49,487 nt of DNA from the IMG/VR virus record IMGVR_UViG_3300008114_002113, positions 1 to 49,487 of that record; one strand, given 5' to 3'. Below are positions 7,867-16,372 of the stretch, piece by piece. The position numbers were made by a program, and so were the translations under genes. The notes below the pieces were generated by a model. The model saw nothing but the letters and a program-made list of their open reading frames with translations, did no database searches and was not told the origin of the DNA. How positions within the stretch are numbered: the stretch's first letter is position 1; each line of letters begins with the position of its first letter. This DNA comes from a virus.

Positions 7867-8706
7867 ATGATTAACGTAAGTTTATATGATGGATCATTTG
7901 CACATGCATATTCGTGTTCAAATGGAGATTTGAATATTTTATCAAAACATGTACATTTTGATAGAGAAAATATACATGACATTGCGTTTTTTACGGATGG
8001 GTATGTTACGTGTGATAGTATAGATAACCATAACCACAAACGAAAAATTGCGTGGTTATTGGAACCAAGATCTATTTTACCTGATTTGTATAGTTTTGAT
8101 ATAGACTGGAGTAAATTTGATTTTATTTTAACTCACGATAAACAGTTCATTAAAGACGTTCAATCGCATACAAATGCCAATGTGTATTGGTATCCTGTAG
8201 GAGGAACTTGGCTATATGAAAGTGATTGGGTCATATATCCAAAGACTAAAAACTTATCTATCATTGCGTCTGGAAAACGAGAAACTGTTGGTCACAAAAT
8301 GAGACACGATATTATTGATCGTTTTCGTAGTCATTTTGATGCAATACACGGACGTGGTTATCAATGTGTCGAATATAAATTTGAATCGTTGGCACCATAT
8401 AGGTTTTCAACTATTATTGAAAACGCTCGTATAGATGACTATTTTAGTGAGAAACTTATTGATTGTCTACTGACGGGTACCATACCAATTTATTATGGAA
8501 CCAACAACATAGGAAATTATTTTGACACGAACGGTATGTTGTTGATCGATAACGTTGATTCGTTTAGTAATATAATTCCGATGTTAAACGAAGAGTATTA
8601 TGAATCCAAAATGGACATAATTCTTGAAAACTACAATCGTGCCAAAGAATACGTCAATACCGAAGACTGGATTTATAACAAGTATAAAGATATACTGTTT
8701 GTATGA
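7867..8706 (+). CDS. GT10 (alpha-1,3-fucosyltransferase-like) glycosyltransferase
   Basis: A 279-residue protein whose C-terminal third shows the GT10 nucleotide-sugar signature: ENARIDDYFSEKLIDCL, then GTIPIYYGTNN. GT10 enzymes transfer fucose from GDP-fucose. A GDP-mannose 4,6-dehydratase, which makes the GDP-fucose precursor, is encoded at 30165-31394 in this window, a consistent pairing. The ATG at 7867 was chosen over an in-frame TTG at 7852 because it lies cleanly after the preceding stop. It overlaps the GT25 gene by 4 bases. The donor is inferred. Confidence 0.82.
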   Translation: MINVSLYDGSFAHAYSCSNGDLNILSKHVHFDRENIHDIAFFTDGYVTCDSIDNHNHKRKIAWLLEPRSILPDLYSFDIDWSKFDFILTHDKQFIKDVQSHTNANVYWYPVGGTWLYESDWVIYPKTKNLSIIASGKRETVGHKMRHDIIDRFRSHFDAIHGRGYQCVEYKFESLAPYRFSTIIENARIDDYFSEKLIDCLLTGTIPIYYGTNNIGNYFDTNGMLLIDNVDSFSNIIPMLNEEYYESKMDIILENYNRAKEYVNTEDWIYNKYKDILFV

Positions 8707-9401
8707 TTACAGATTTGTTTAACATACTGGATTCTGTTGAGATAATCAACCTTGATGAAAGAACTGATAGGTTTGATAGAATATCAACACATCTAAATAA
8801 AATCGGATTTAACGGACGTTTTAATAGGTTTTCAGCTATAAAACGTGAACATACAGAACTTACACGTTCTGAGAATGCAAGACTTGGGTGTTTTTTAAGT
8901 CATTGTAACGTGATTGAAAACGCTTATAATAAAAAACAAAAATATGTACTTGTTCTTGAAGATGACTGTGAATTTATAGAAAATAACATCAGATACTTCA
9001 ATTTTCAGAGTCTATGTGAAACCATTCAAAATATTCAGTTTGATATGGTATATCTAGGAGCAACGTACTATCATTTAGAATCAACATCATTTTCACAGTT
9101 GGATAAAGTTAAACCATATGGGTGTAATGCCGCGTTTTGCGTAATTATTAATATTCAGTCAATGTTTGAGAAAATAATTAATGAATACGTGGATGAAGAT
9201 CATATTACAAATTTGGCAAAAAACAACCGTACAGATTATTCTAAAACCACGATTGATGGAGCATATAATTTTTTGAATCCGGTACGATATGCCACGGATC
9301 CAATTCTAGCGACTCAATTTTCATCATTCAGTGATATAGAACAGGTTGACGTGTCGTATCCACTGGTAACCATGTGGAAAGATGCAAAATCGAAGATATA
9401 A
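8703..9401 (+). CDS. GT25 (LPS-type) glycosyltransferase
   Basis: A 232-residue protein with the GT25 layout: INLDERTDR (residues 15-23), GCFLSHCNV (62-70) and VLVLEDDCEF (82-91, the DxD-type metal site). GT25 enzymes add galactose or related sugars to lipopolysaccharide. It is the last gene of the inserted cassette, ending 57 bases before the sliding clamp gene. A role in remodelling a host or virion glycan is likely but the acceptor is unknown. Confidence 0.85.
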   Translation: MITDLFNILDSVEIINLDERTDRFDRISTHLNKIGFNGRFNRFSAIKREHTELTRSENARLGCFLSHCNVIENAYNKKQKYVLVLEDDCEFIENNIRYFNFQSLCETIQNIQFDMVYLGATYYHLESTSFSQLDKVKPYGCNAAFCVIINIQSMFEKIINEYVDEDHITNLAKNNRTDYSKTTIDGAYNFLNPVRYATDPILATQFSSFSDIEQVDVSYPLVTMWKDAKSKI

Positions 9402-9458
9402 AAACTGGACATTTCAGGAAATCATAGTAAAGTATAGGAACAATAAACGAAAAAAGTT

Positions 9459-10202
9459 ATGACAAAGACAAATCTACAAAAATTCATTAGCAAGTATTCT
9501 CTTAACGGAGAAGTAACCGCAGTTAAGTGGAATCTTTCCACCAAGGACAATCAGATCAGTCTGAGTGCCATCACAAACGACAAGAGTTTGGTTTATGATG
9601 TGAACTGGAAGAATGTCGAAGGACTTTCTGCTGATTATGAGATTGGTGTGTATGATACCGATAAGTTGCAGAAGATGTTGAAGGCTCTTGGTGAGGATAT
9701 TACCATGACAGTTAATCAGAATGAGGGACGTGTGACTTCATTGTCATTTTCTGATGGTACTTCGGAAATTCAGTTTATGACCGCTGAGTTGACTGTGATT
9801 CCCAAGTCTTCACGATTGAAGGGTCAACCCGCGTACAACTTTGAAATCGATCTCACTAAGGATTTCATTGCCAAGTACCGTAGTGCCAAGGATGCGTTGT
9901 CTGACGAATCCAAGTTCACCCTTCTCATGAACAAGAAGAGTAAGAAGGTTCAGTTGGTTATCGGATACGCTTCAATCAACAGCAATCGTGTGACTTTGGA
10001 TGTTCCTATTAAGAGTGGAACTGCGAAGCTCGAGAAGTCGTTGAACTTCAACGCTGACTTCCTCAAGAGTGTGTTGGATGCTAACAACGAGTGTGAAAAT
10101 GCGGTGTTGAAGGTTTCCGAGTCAGGATTGGCAACTGTTCAGTTCAGTACTGATGCCTTTGAAGCTGTTTATCATTTCGGTCCAGTTCAAGCTAACGACT
10201 AA
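9459..10202 (+). CDS. gp45: sliding clamp, T4 gp45-like DNA polymerase processivity factor
   Basis: A 247-residue protein with two PCNA-like halves and the T4 gp45 pattern: a short N-terminal helix, acidic and Ser/Thr-rich strands, and an FEAVYHFGPV C-terminal strand. In T4 it trims as a ring around DNA, tethers the polymerase and also activates late transcription. The clamp loader gene follows after 5 bases. Codon choice (AAG, TTC, GAC frequent) matches the polymerase and loader and contrasts with the AT-rich cassette just upstream. A 57-base gap with a purine-rich run before the ATG separates it from that cassette and may hold its own promoter. Confidence 0.88.
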   Translation: MTKTNLQKFISKYSLNGEVTAVKWNLSTKDNQISLSAITNDKSLVYDVNWKNVEGLSADYEIGVYDTDKLQKMLKALGEDITMTVNQNEGRVTSLSFSDGTSEIQFMTAELTVIPKSSRLKGQPAYNFEIDLTKDFIAKYRSAKDALSDESKFTLLMNKKSKKVQLVIGYASINSNRVTLDVPIKSGTAKLEKSLNFNADFLKSVLDANNECENAVLKVSESGLATVQFSTDAFEAVYHFGPVQAND

Positions 10203-10207
10203 GTATT

Positions 10208-11176
10208 ATGGATGCCTTTTTTGAAGAGGTTAGTCACACCAACGATGAAAAGGTTCATAGTTTGTGGGTCGAGAAGTATCGACCCACAACCCTTGAAAAC
10301 TATATCGGTAATGAGAACATTATCACGACTATCAAGTCGTATATTGATCAACAGAACATTCCTCATTTGATGTTGTATGGTGGTGCGGGTACTGGCAAGA
10401 CTACTCTTGCTAAACTTCTTACCAAACAAATCAATTGTGATGTTTTGTATATCAATGCGTCTGATGAAAACAAGGTTGATAACGTTCGAACCAAGATCAA
10501 GACTTTTGCGTCTTGTGTGGGTATCAAACCGTTGAAGGTTATCATTCTTGACGAGTGTGATTATATGTCACCTGAGGCACAAGCGGCTCTTCGTAACCTG
10601 ATGGAGACGTTTAGTATGTCTACAAGGTTCATTCTTACGTGTAACTATCATGAGAAGATGATTCTTCCGATTGTGTCACGTTGTATGACTTTTGAGATTG
10701 CTCCGATGACTAAGGTTTCGGTGGCAGTTCATATGACCAAGATTCTTAAGACTGAGAATGTTGAGTATCAGAATGATGACTTGGCTTATATTGTTAACAC
10801 GTACTATCCTGATATTCGTAAGATTATCAATGTGACACAACAGTCTACCTTTGAAGGTAAGTTGAAAATCAATAAGGAGTCATCCTTAAAGACTGATACT
10901 CACCAAAAGTTGATTGACATGATCAAGAGTGGTATTGGTAAGCCTACTGCGTTCAATGAGATCCGACAGTTTCTTGCGGATCAACGTATTAAGGTGTACG
11001 ATGATTACTTTGCGGTTCTATACCAGAAGGTAGATGAATACGCTAACGGTAAACAAGCGATTGCTACAATCATCATTTCGGAATATATGTATCAGTGTAG
11101 TTTGTTGATTCCTCCTTTGAAGGAGATTGCGTTGATGGCGTGTATCAGCAAACTTCTGAACGATTTACGAAAATGA
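10208..11176 (+). CDS. gp44: clamp loader ATPase subunit, T4 gp44/RFC-small-like
   Basis: A 322-residue AAA+ ATPase: VEKYRPTTLENYIGNE (residues 21-36, RFC box), Walker A GGAGTGKTT (58-66), Walker B VIILDECD (111-118), sensor 1 ILTCNY and the SRC arginine-finger motif (157-159). It opens the clamp and loads it on primer-template junctions. T4 needs a second small subunit, gp62. No recognisable gp62 lies here, and the next gene (62 residues) is far too short. Its stop overlaps the next start (ATGA). Confidence 0.92.
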   Translation: MDAFFEEVSHTNDEKVHSLWVEKYRPTTLENYIGNENIITTIKSYIDQQNIPHLMLYGGAGTGKTTLAKLLTKQINCDVLYINASDENKVDNVRTKIKTFASCVGIKPLKVIILDECDYMSPEAQAALRNLMETFSMSTRFILTCNYHEKMILPIVSRCMTFEIAPMTKVSVAVHMTKILKTENVEYQNDDLAYIVNTYYPDIRKIINVTQQSTFEGKLKINKESSLKTDTHQKLIDMIKSGIGKPTAFNEIRQFLADQRIKVYDDYFAVLYQKVDEYANGKQAIATIIISEYMYQCSLLIPPLKEIALMACISKLLNDLRK

Positions 11177-11361
11177 AACCGATTGAGTTAATTACAAAAA
11201 CGTTTGGCAAACGTCCTTGGTATAATAGGTTGGAAAATGGGTTAAATAAACGTGAGTTTATTATATATGCTAATTACTATCCATATACTGAGGACGGCAA
11301 AGTGTATGACTTTGCCAAATCAAATAAAATTAAAATAAGTATACGACCATTGGGTGGTTAA
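11173..11361 (+). CDS. small hypothetical protein, ANYYP family copy 1
   Basis: A 62-residue protein starting MKPIELITKTFGKRPWYN. The ATG at 11173 overlaps the clamp loader stop as ATGA. It is paralogous to the product at 11744-11947: both share a conserved W/N-rich start, then an I-x-ANYYP core and a strand ending in a Gly-rich C-terminus. No known domain. The position next to the replication genes suggests a small regulator, but this is a guess. Confidence 0.65.
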   Translation: MKPIELITKTFGKRPWYNRLENGLNKREFIIYANYYPYTEDGKVYDFAKSNKIKISIRPLGG

Positions 11362-11379
11362 TATATATAACCACAAAAT

Positions 11380-11751
11380 ATGGTTACAATCAGTGTCGAT
11401 GAAGGTTATGCGTTTGATATCTTGACTATTTTTCAAGTCAAGATACATAATTGTACTGATCCAGTTAAACTTGAAACGAGTAAACGTGGATTTTCCATGC
11501 TTTATGAAGAATTGAAAGTCCAATTGGGTCAAGACAAGTTATCTGAAATATTAAACTCAAAAGAGTATGATGACTTGTATGCAGAAAATCAAACAACGTT
11601 TGTGTTGGTTGATGCAATTCGTTCTAGTAATGAAGTTTCAATTGGTAAAGACATTGATAATACTAATTTAGCACGTTTCGACTGCAAGCGTCGTTTGCAG
11701 TCGAAATTTTTTAATTCACAGATGGTAGAAACCAAAACAAAACATGAATAA
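11380..11751 (+). CDS. hypothetical protein with an intrinsic terminator inside its 3' end
   Basis: A 123-residue protein starting MVTISVDEGYAFDILTIFQVKI. I do not recognise it. Residues about 97-112 are encoded by a 12-bp-stem hairpin plus six T (11676-11712) that looks like a strong intrinsic terminator, so most transcripts may stop before the gene ends. Either the C-terminus is a read-through extension of a gene that formerly stopped earlier, or the terminator acts as an attenuator. The stop overlaps the next start. Confidence 0.6.
   Translation: MVTISVDEGYAFDILTIFQVKIHNCTDPVKLETSKRGFSMLYEELKVQLGQDKLSEILNSKEYDDLYAENQTTFVLVDAIRSSNEVSIGKDIDNTNLARFDCKRRLQSKFFNSQMVETKTKHE
11676..11712 (+). 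terminator. strong intrinsic terminator within a reading frame
   Basis: The arms TTTCGACTGCAA (11676-11687) and TTGCAGTCGAAA (11695-11706) are perfect reverse complements around a 7-base loop and are followed directly by TTTTTT (11707-11712). It lies about 500 bases after the clamp loader and inside an open frame. It would end the replication transcript on the plus strand. Confidence 0.85.
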
Positions 11752-11947
11752 ACGTCAAATTCTTAAAGAGGTGTGGGATAATTGGGCCGGTAAAGAGTGG
11801 TTCAAGTATGCTAATTATGAAAATGAACAATCAAACAAGATTGTGATTCAAGCAAACTATTATCCTACGTTAGAAATGCCACAGTTTAGAATCTTTATGG
11901 GTAAATATCCTGAGATTCAATATGAGGTAACATATCCAAGAGGTTAA
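11744..11947 (+). CDS. small hypothetical protein, ANYYP family copy 2
   Basis: A 67-residue protein starting MNKRQILKEVWDNWAG. It shares the I-x-ANYYP core and the spacing to a C-terminal PRG/GG end with the 62-residue protein at 11173-11361, so the two are probably diverged duplicates flanking the terminator-bearing gene. No known domain. It overlaps the preceding gene by 8 bases and is followed after 3 bases by the next ORF. Confidence 0.65.
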   Translation: MNKRQILKEVWDNWAGKEWFKYANYENEQSNKIVIQANYYPTLEMPQFRIFMGKYPEIQYEVTYPRG

Positions 11948-11950
11948 TTT

Positions 11951-12511
11951 ATGGGTATGTATGATGACATAGTGTGTAAGTATCCTCTTCCTTTACCGGA
12001 GGATCCCAAGGGGTATGTACAAGATCGTTTTCAGACCAAAGATCTTGAAAACTTATTGAATCTTTATGAGATTCGTGAGGATGGCACATTGTGGTTGTAT
12101 GAATCGGAACATGTATGTACTGATGTTGATCCTGATGGGTGGCCAATTGTTGTAGAAAAAAATAAACGTTGGTCATTCGTTAAAACAACCCGATGTATAT
12201 CAATGTATGATTACCAACGTTCAAATGGTGATTATGATTATAGTATTGAGTATGAGATTGTTTTTATTGATGGTGTGATAGACGAAATCAAACTTATAAA
12301 GTTTGAAACGTTTGATAATACTATACGAAAAGAAAACGACAGAATGTTTATTGAAGAACTCAAACTTAGAAAGAAGTTTGAATCAACGTTAAGGTACAGG
12401 TTAATTTATCGGTGGTATAATAAGTCTATTTATAAGGTCTCTATGTGGTTAAATCTTTTTGGAAATAGATTATCAAGTGTGTCATTTAAGTTACATAAGT
12501 TTACTGTATGA
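11951..12511 (+). CDS. conserved hypothetical protein (MGMYDDI family)
   Basis: A 186-residue protein beginning MGMYDDIVCKYPLPLPEDP with a QTKDLENLL segment. This opening (MGMFDxIxCxYPLP...QTKDL) is a recurring family of unknown function in phages and bacteria. Two regularly spaced Trp/Tyr-rich strands follow, and a basic C-terminal helix-rich tail (after about residue 120) seems an addition. No catalytic motif is obvious. It overlaps the next gene by 4 bases. Confidence 0.7.
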   Translation: MGMYDDIVCKYPLPLPEDPKGYVQDRFQTKDLENLLNLYEIREDGTLWLYESEHVCTDVDPDGWPIVVEKNKRWSFVKTTRCISMYDYQRSNGDYDYSIEYEIVFIDGVIDEIKLIKFETFDNTIRKENDRMFIEELKLRKKFESTLRYRLIYRWYNKSIYKVSMWLNLFGNRLSSVSFKLHKFTV

Positions 12512-13065
12512 ATAAAGATCAGTTTAACATTTTGCCAAATTATATTAATAAGAAGTTGGAAGTCAGTGAAGTAAAACAAGAACTAAAGTCAGTTAATATA
12601 AAAAGCACAGATGTGCCCGATTTATCAATTGATACAAAAATATCAAATGATGATTGGGTTATTTATTTAAACGGCAAGTATAATTATGAATATCCCAGTA
12701 AAAAGTTTTGGTGTAAACCTCAATTTGTTATTCGTCCACAACTTCCAAAAACCGTATTCAAATATTTGTTTTTGACTTTATCGATACCCGATGTTGAAAA
12801 TAATAAAATAACTGTAAAAAATCGTGATGAATTATTGTTTGAAAGTAGTAATGTTAATCAAGATATTGACATAATTTTAAAATACAAAAATGAATATACT
12901 TTCAACAGTTTGCCATTTACTCCTCAAAACTCCGAAGATAAACGAGTTCTGGGATCTTATATTGCAAGTATAAAAATAGTAGACAACGATAATTTCACAT
13001 ATCCAATATCATTAAGAAATATAGTCGTATTCGACTGTAATAGAATGTCTCAATTCATTGTATGA
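12508..13065 (+). CDS. beta-rich protein sharing a module with the next glycosyltransferase
   Basis: A 185-residue protein without catalytic motifs. Its C-terminal part reads EDKRVLGSYIASIKI. The same EDKRVLG...SMKV pattern recurs in the linker between the two glycosyltransferase domains of the next protein (around residue 470 there). This D-x-R-x-LG strand pair is typical of a beta-sandwich module attached to phage and bacterial glycosyltransferases. Its gene overlaps the glycosyltransferase by 4 bases, so it is likely a free-standing accessory or acceptor-binding subunit. The function is inferred from that shared module only. Confidence 0.6.
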   Translation: MNKDQFNILPNYINKKLEVSEVKQELKSVNIKSTDVPDLSIDTKISNDDWVIYLNGKYNYEYPSKKFWCKPQFVIRPQLPKTVFKYLFLTLSIPDVENNKITVKNRDELLFESSNVNQDIDIILKYKNEYTFNSLPFTPQNSEDKRVLGSYIASIKIVDNDNFTYPISLRNIVVFDCNRMSQFIV

Positions 13066-15650
13066 AAAAACTTAATATATTATTCATTTCAAATAGTGTA
13101 TCTAAAACTGGTGCTCCTAAGATGTTGGAGTTGTTATTGAATTATATAAAGAAACACAAAGCTGATAAGTATACTGTTTATGTTGCGAGCGTATTAGAAT
13201 CAGAAATTAAAGTAGAAGATAAAACGTATTGGGAAAGAAACTATAACTGTTTCTTTTTACGTCCAGTTTATAACATTAATGAATTAAAAACTTCTGAAGT
13301 ACCGATTCTGTTTAATTTGATAGATATTGATATTGTTTATGGAAATTGTACTTGTACACTTCCATATCTTTACTTGTTTAAAAAATGTAATTCTAACATT
13401 AAAACGATTTTACATTTACACGAACACGCAAATGGATTTCAAATGTCAAGAATGAAGTTTGGCGAATACACAGAATCATTGTTTCATCATGTTGACGAAT
13501 TTATCACTGTATGTAAATATCAAATTTCTGCACTTCAACAATTCAATATACCTCTAAAGAAACAACTTCATGTGTCAGAAATGATTGATGTTGATGTTAT
13601 AGAACAACTTGTTTCTACCAATCCTCCGTTTAATATAAAACAGAAAGTTAGAATTATTGGATGTGGAACAGGCGGTAGTCGTAAAGGAATTGATAGGTTC
13701 ATCGAAATATCTAACAGATTTGATCCAAATATTTTTGAGTTTATATGGATTGGCGACGTACCTGTCAAGGACGACAAGGTGTTTTTAGAAGGACATGGTG
13801 TATTTGAAGATTACCACGTTGATATCGGTAATGTAAAGTTTATTGGTCAAATTTCGGTACCATCTACATATTTTACAAATTCAAATATATTCTTGATGTT
13901 ATCAAGACAAGATCCATGTCCTCTTGTAGTTTTAGAAGCGTTATACATGGGTATGTTTGTAGTTACCATTGAAGAAAGTGGAGATTCTCACATTTACTGT
14001 ACTCAATATGATGAAATATTGAAAAAGTATGACGCTGATGATGTATTTACATCTATAAATCGAATTTTAGAAAAAAGGAAAGATCTTAATATAATCAATG
14101 AAAAACGGAATTACTACAAGATTCTTAAAAACATAGTTAGTCCAAACATTGTATCTGACAAAATTATAAAGTTAATTGAAAATGACTATCCGATTGTGAC
14201 AATTAAAAATTTCAATGATTTTGAAGGCGAAAATAACTCAGTAGTGTGGACCAAAGATACTTCAACTATTACGTTTAATAAACCTTGTAAAAAGTTAGAT
14301 TTAAAAATTCAAAATACTTTTCAAACTGCACACACTATTGACTTTGTTTTTGACACCAAAGTAAAATCGTTATTGATTCCCCCTGATGTGTTTCATTATG
14401 ATGTATCGTTTGATATATCCAACGTTAAAACGGTAACAATCAATTCAAAAGTTTATCCGTGCACAGAAGACAAACGTGTTCTTGGAACGCATTTGTTGTC
14501 GATGAAAGTTGATGGGGTTATAATTGATAAAAACATTTTCAAATCAATTGATGTTAAATCAGAGTATCATGACGAAAATGTCAATTACTCTCCGTTTAAC
14601 AAGTCAGATAAAATTGTATTTGCATGTATTGATGGAACATCTGGTTATGGCGTTTTGGCAAGAGAGACTGTGTTAAATTTACGTAATTCTGGGTATAAGG
14701 TAAATTATCTTCCATTCGTTTTTGAAAAGTCACTGGGTGGACACAATCAAGATTTGCTTCTAAATGATTTTGATGAATCTCAGGCAACTTGTTATATCTT
14801 GAATTTTCCTCCACATATATTGGAATATGTATACAATTATTTGTTGGGTGGTCGTTGTAAAGGTAAGAAAACTATATCGTTTCCTTTGTGGGAATCTGAA
14901 TATATCAAGAAAGAATATGTTGATCAGATAAACAGATTTTCATCGTCTGTAATTGTCTCATCAGAGTGGAACAAAAACACTATGAGACAATGTGGCGTTA
15001 TTAAAGACATACAAGTTATGTATCATAAACCCATATTGCCACCGTTGAGAACAAAAAATGAAGTTATCAACTTTGTTTATCAAAACTCAAAAGTATTTGG
15101 TCAACCAAAAGACTTAATAACAACAAAGAATTTTTATTCTATTGGACAATGGACGTGTCGTAAAGGAATAACCGAGGTACTTGAATCTTTTTGTCAATCT
15201 TTTACAAATAACGATAATACCGCATTGATTCTAAAAACTCATTATGTTTCACATGATGAAACAAGTGTGACAACATGTGTTGATAGAATAAATGACATAT
15301 TGAAAAGATATCCAAATCATCCAACGATTTATTATATCTATGTTAATTTGTTGGATGTTGATATGATGAATATTCATTTTTGTGGAGATGTGTATGTGTC
15401 TGCTACAAAGTCTGAAGGCATTGGTTTAGGAGCAATTACTGCGTCTGCATATAATAAACCTGTAATAATAACAAAATATGGTGCTCAATATGAATATTTA
15501 AAGAATGATCCAAATGTGAAGTTTGTATCATATACGCTACATCCAGCGAAAGATGACTTATCGTTTAATTTGGATTTGTCAAATCAATTGTGGGCACATC
15601 CGGATATATCTGATATGGTAGATAAAATGAAAATGGTATACAAATTATGA
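13062..15650 (+). CDS. two-domain GT4-like glycosyltransferase
   Basis: An 862-residue protein with two GT-B units. The first (about 1-370) has ILFISNSVSKTGAPKMLE, HLHEHANG, GCGTGGSRKGID and the donor-site pattern SRQDPCPLVVLEAL. A beta-rich linker (about 385-510) carries TEDKRVLGTH, shared with the preceding protein. The second unit (about 520-862) has GTSGYGVLARETV, FPLWESEYI, IGQWTCRKGITEVLESF and SATKSEGIGLGAI. Such tandem enzymes often add two sugars in turn or polymerise a repeat. It overlaps the neighbours by 4 bases on both sides. Confidence 0.85.
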   Translation: MKKLNILFISNSVSKTGAPKMLELLLNYIKKHKADKYTVYVASVLESEIKVEDKTYWERNYNCFFLRPVYNINELKTSEVPILFNLIDIDIVYGNCTCTLPYLYLFKKCNSNIKTILHLHEHANGFQMSRMKFGEYTESLFHHVDEFITVCKYQISALQQFNIPLKKQLHVSEMIDVDVIEQLVSTNPPFNIKQKVRIIGCGTGGSRKGIDRFIEISNRFDPNIFEFIWIGDVPVKDDKVFLEGHGVFEDYHVDIGNVKFIGQISVPSTYFTNSNIFLMLSRQDPCPLVVLEALYMGMFVVTIEESGDSHIYCTQYDEILKKYDADDVFTSINRILEKRKDLNIINEKRNYYKILKNIVSPNIVSDKIIKLIENDYPIVTIKNFNDFEGENNSVVWTKDTSTITFNKPCKKLDLKIQNTFQTAHTIDFVFDTKVKSLLIPPDVFHYDVSFDISNVKTVTINSKVYPCTEDKRVLGTHLLSMKVDGVIIDKNIFKSIDVKSEYHDENVNYSPFNKSDKIVFACIDGTSGYGVLARETVLNLRNSGYKVNYLPFVFEKSLGGHNQDLLLNDFDESQATCYILNFPPHILEYVYNYLLGGRCKGKKTISFPLWESEYIKKEYVDQINRFSSSVIVSSEWNKNTMRQCGVIKDIQVMYHKPILPPLRTKNEVINFVYQNSKVFGQPKDLITTKNFYSIGQWTCRKGITEVLESFCQSFTNNDNTALILKTHYVSHDETSVTTCVDRINDILKRYPNHPTIYYIYVNLLDVDMMNIHFCGDVYVSATKSEGIGLGAITASAYNKPVIITKYGAQYEYLKNDPNVKFVSYTLHPAKDDLSFNLDLSNQLWAHPDISDMVDKMKMVYKL

Positions 15651-16372
15651 AAACAATTTCTGTGACAGTTGTAGGCAGACCGGAATTTCTAACTCAATTT
15701 ATTGAATGTCTTAGAAAGGTTAATAAACGAAATGAATATGTTTTATATGTTGCAGTAGAACCAACCACAAATGAAGTATACGACTTGATAGAATCCATCG
15801 ATTTCATGGAGAAAAAAGTCATTTATAACTCTAAGGTATTGGGTGTATTTGACAATCCGTATCATTTATTATCTACAGTTTTTAATGATGGTGCGGAACA
15901 TAACATTTATTTAGAGGAAGACTTACTATTCTCACAGGATATCACTGATTTGAGTGAATGGATGATTTCTAATTTTAGTGACCGTGATTATTCACATTTT
16001 AGTATGTATATGCACTCTTTAAGTTCTAAATGGAAATGTCCTGACATAAAGTATATACGTGAACGTCATGATTCTGTATTTAGTCCACTTGGATTTACTT
16101 TAACGAAGTATCAATGGAACAGTCATTTTAAACCTAATTGGCATATTAACAAAGATGGTTGGGATTTTTCGATATTACAATACATTAAATCACATGGGTT
16201 TAAGAATATTGAACCTCATGTATCACGTACAAAACACATAGGTCATTATGGTACAAACTGTGTATTTGAATCAAAACAAGCTCACGATGACATGTATAAT
16301 GTTAATTATTATGATGGACCCAAACCAGAATATTATGTACTGAGTGATGAACCAGTAGTTCAGTTACAGTGA
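15647..16372 (+). CDS. GT-A-type glycosyltransferase (putative)
   Basis: A 241-residue protein. ISVTVVGRPEFLTQFIECL opens a nucleotide-sugar fold. IYLEEDLLFSQD (about residues 87-98) sits where the DxD metal motif belongs, and SPLGFTLTKYQW plus DGWDFSILQYI form the usual acceptor side. It overlaps the double glycosyltransferase by 4 bases and converges with the minus-strand gene that follows (13-base overlap of 3' ends). A sugar-transfer role is likely from fold signals. The family number is uncertain. Confidence 0.7.
   Translation: MKTISVTVVGRPEFLTQFIECLRKVNKRNEYVLYVAVEPTTNEVYDLIESIDFMEKKVIYNSKVLGVFDNPYHLLSTVFNDGAEHNIYLEEDLLFSQDITDLSEWMISNFSDRDYSHFSMYMHSLSSKWKCPDIKYIRERHDSVFSPLGFTLTKYQWNSHFKPNWHINKDGWDFSILQYIKSHGFKNIEPHVSRTKHIGHYGTNCVFESKQAHDDMYNVNYYDGPKPEYYVLSDEPVVQLQ

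Noticed and set aside
10199-10429. Antisense ORF opposite the clamp loader
   Set aside because: Shadow of the AAA+ coding sequence, including its Walker A region.
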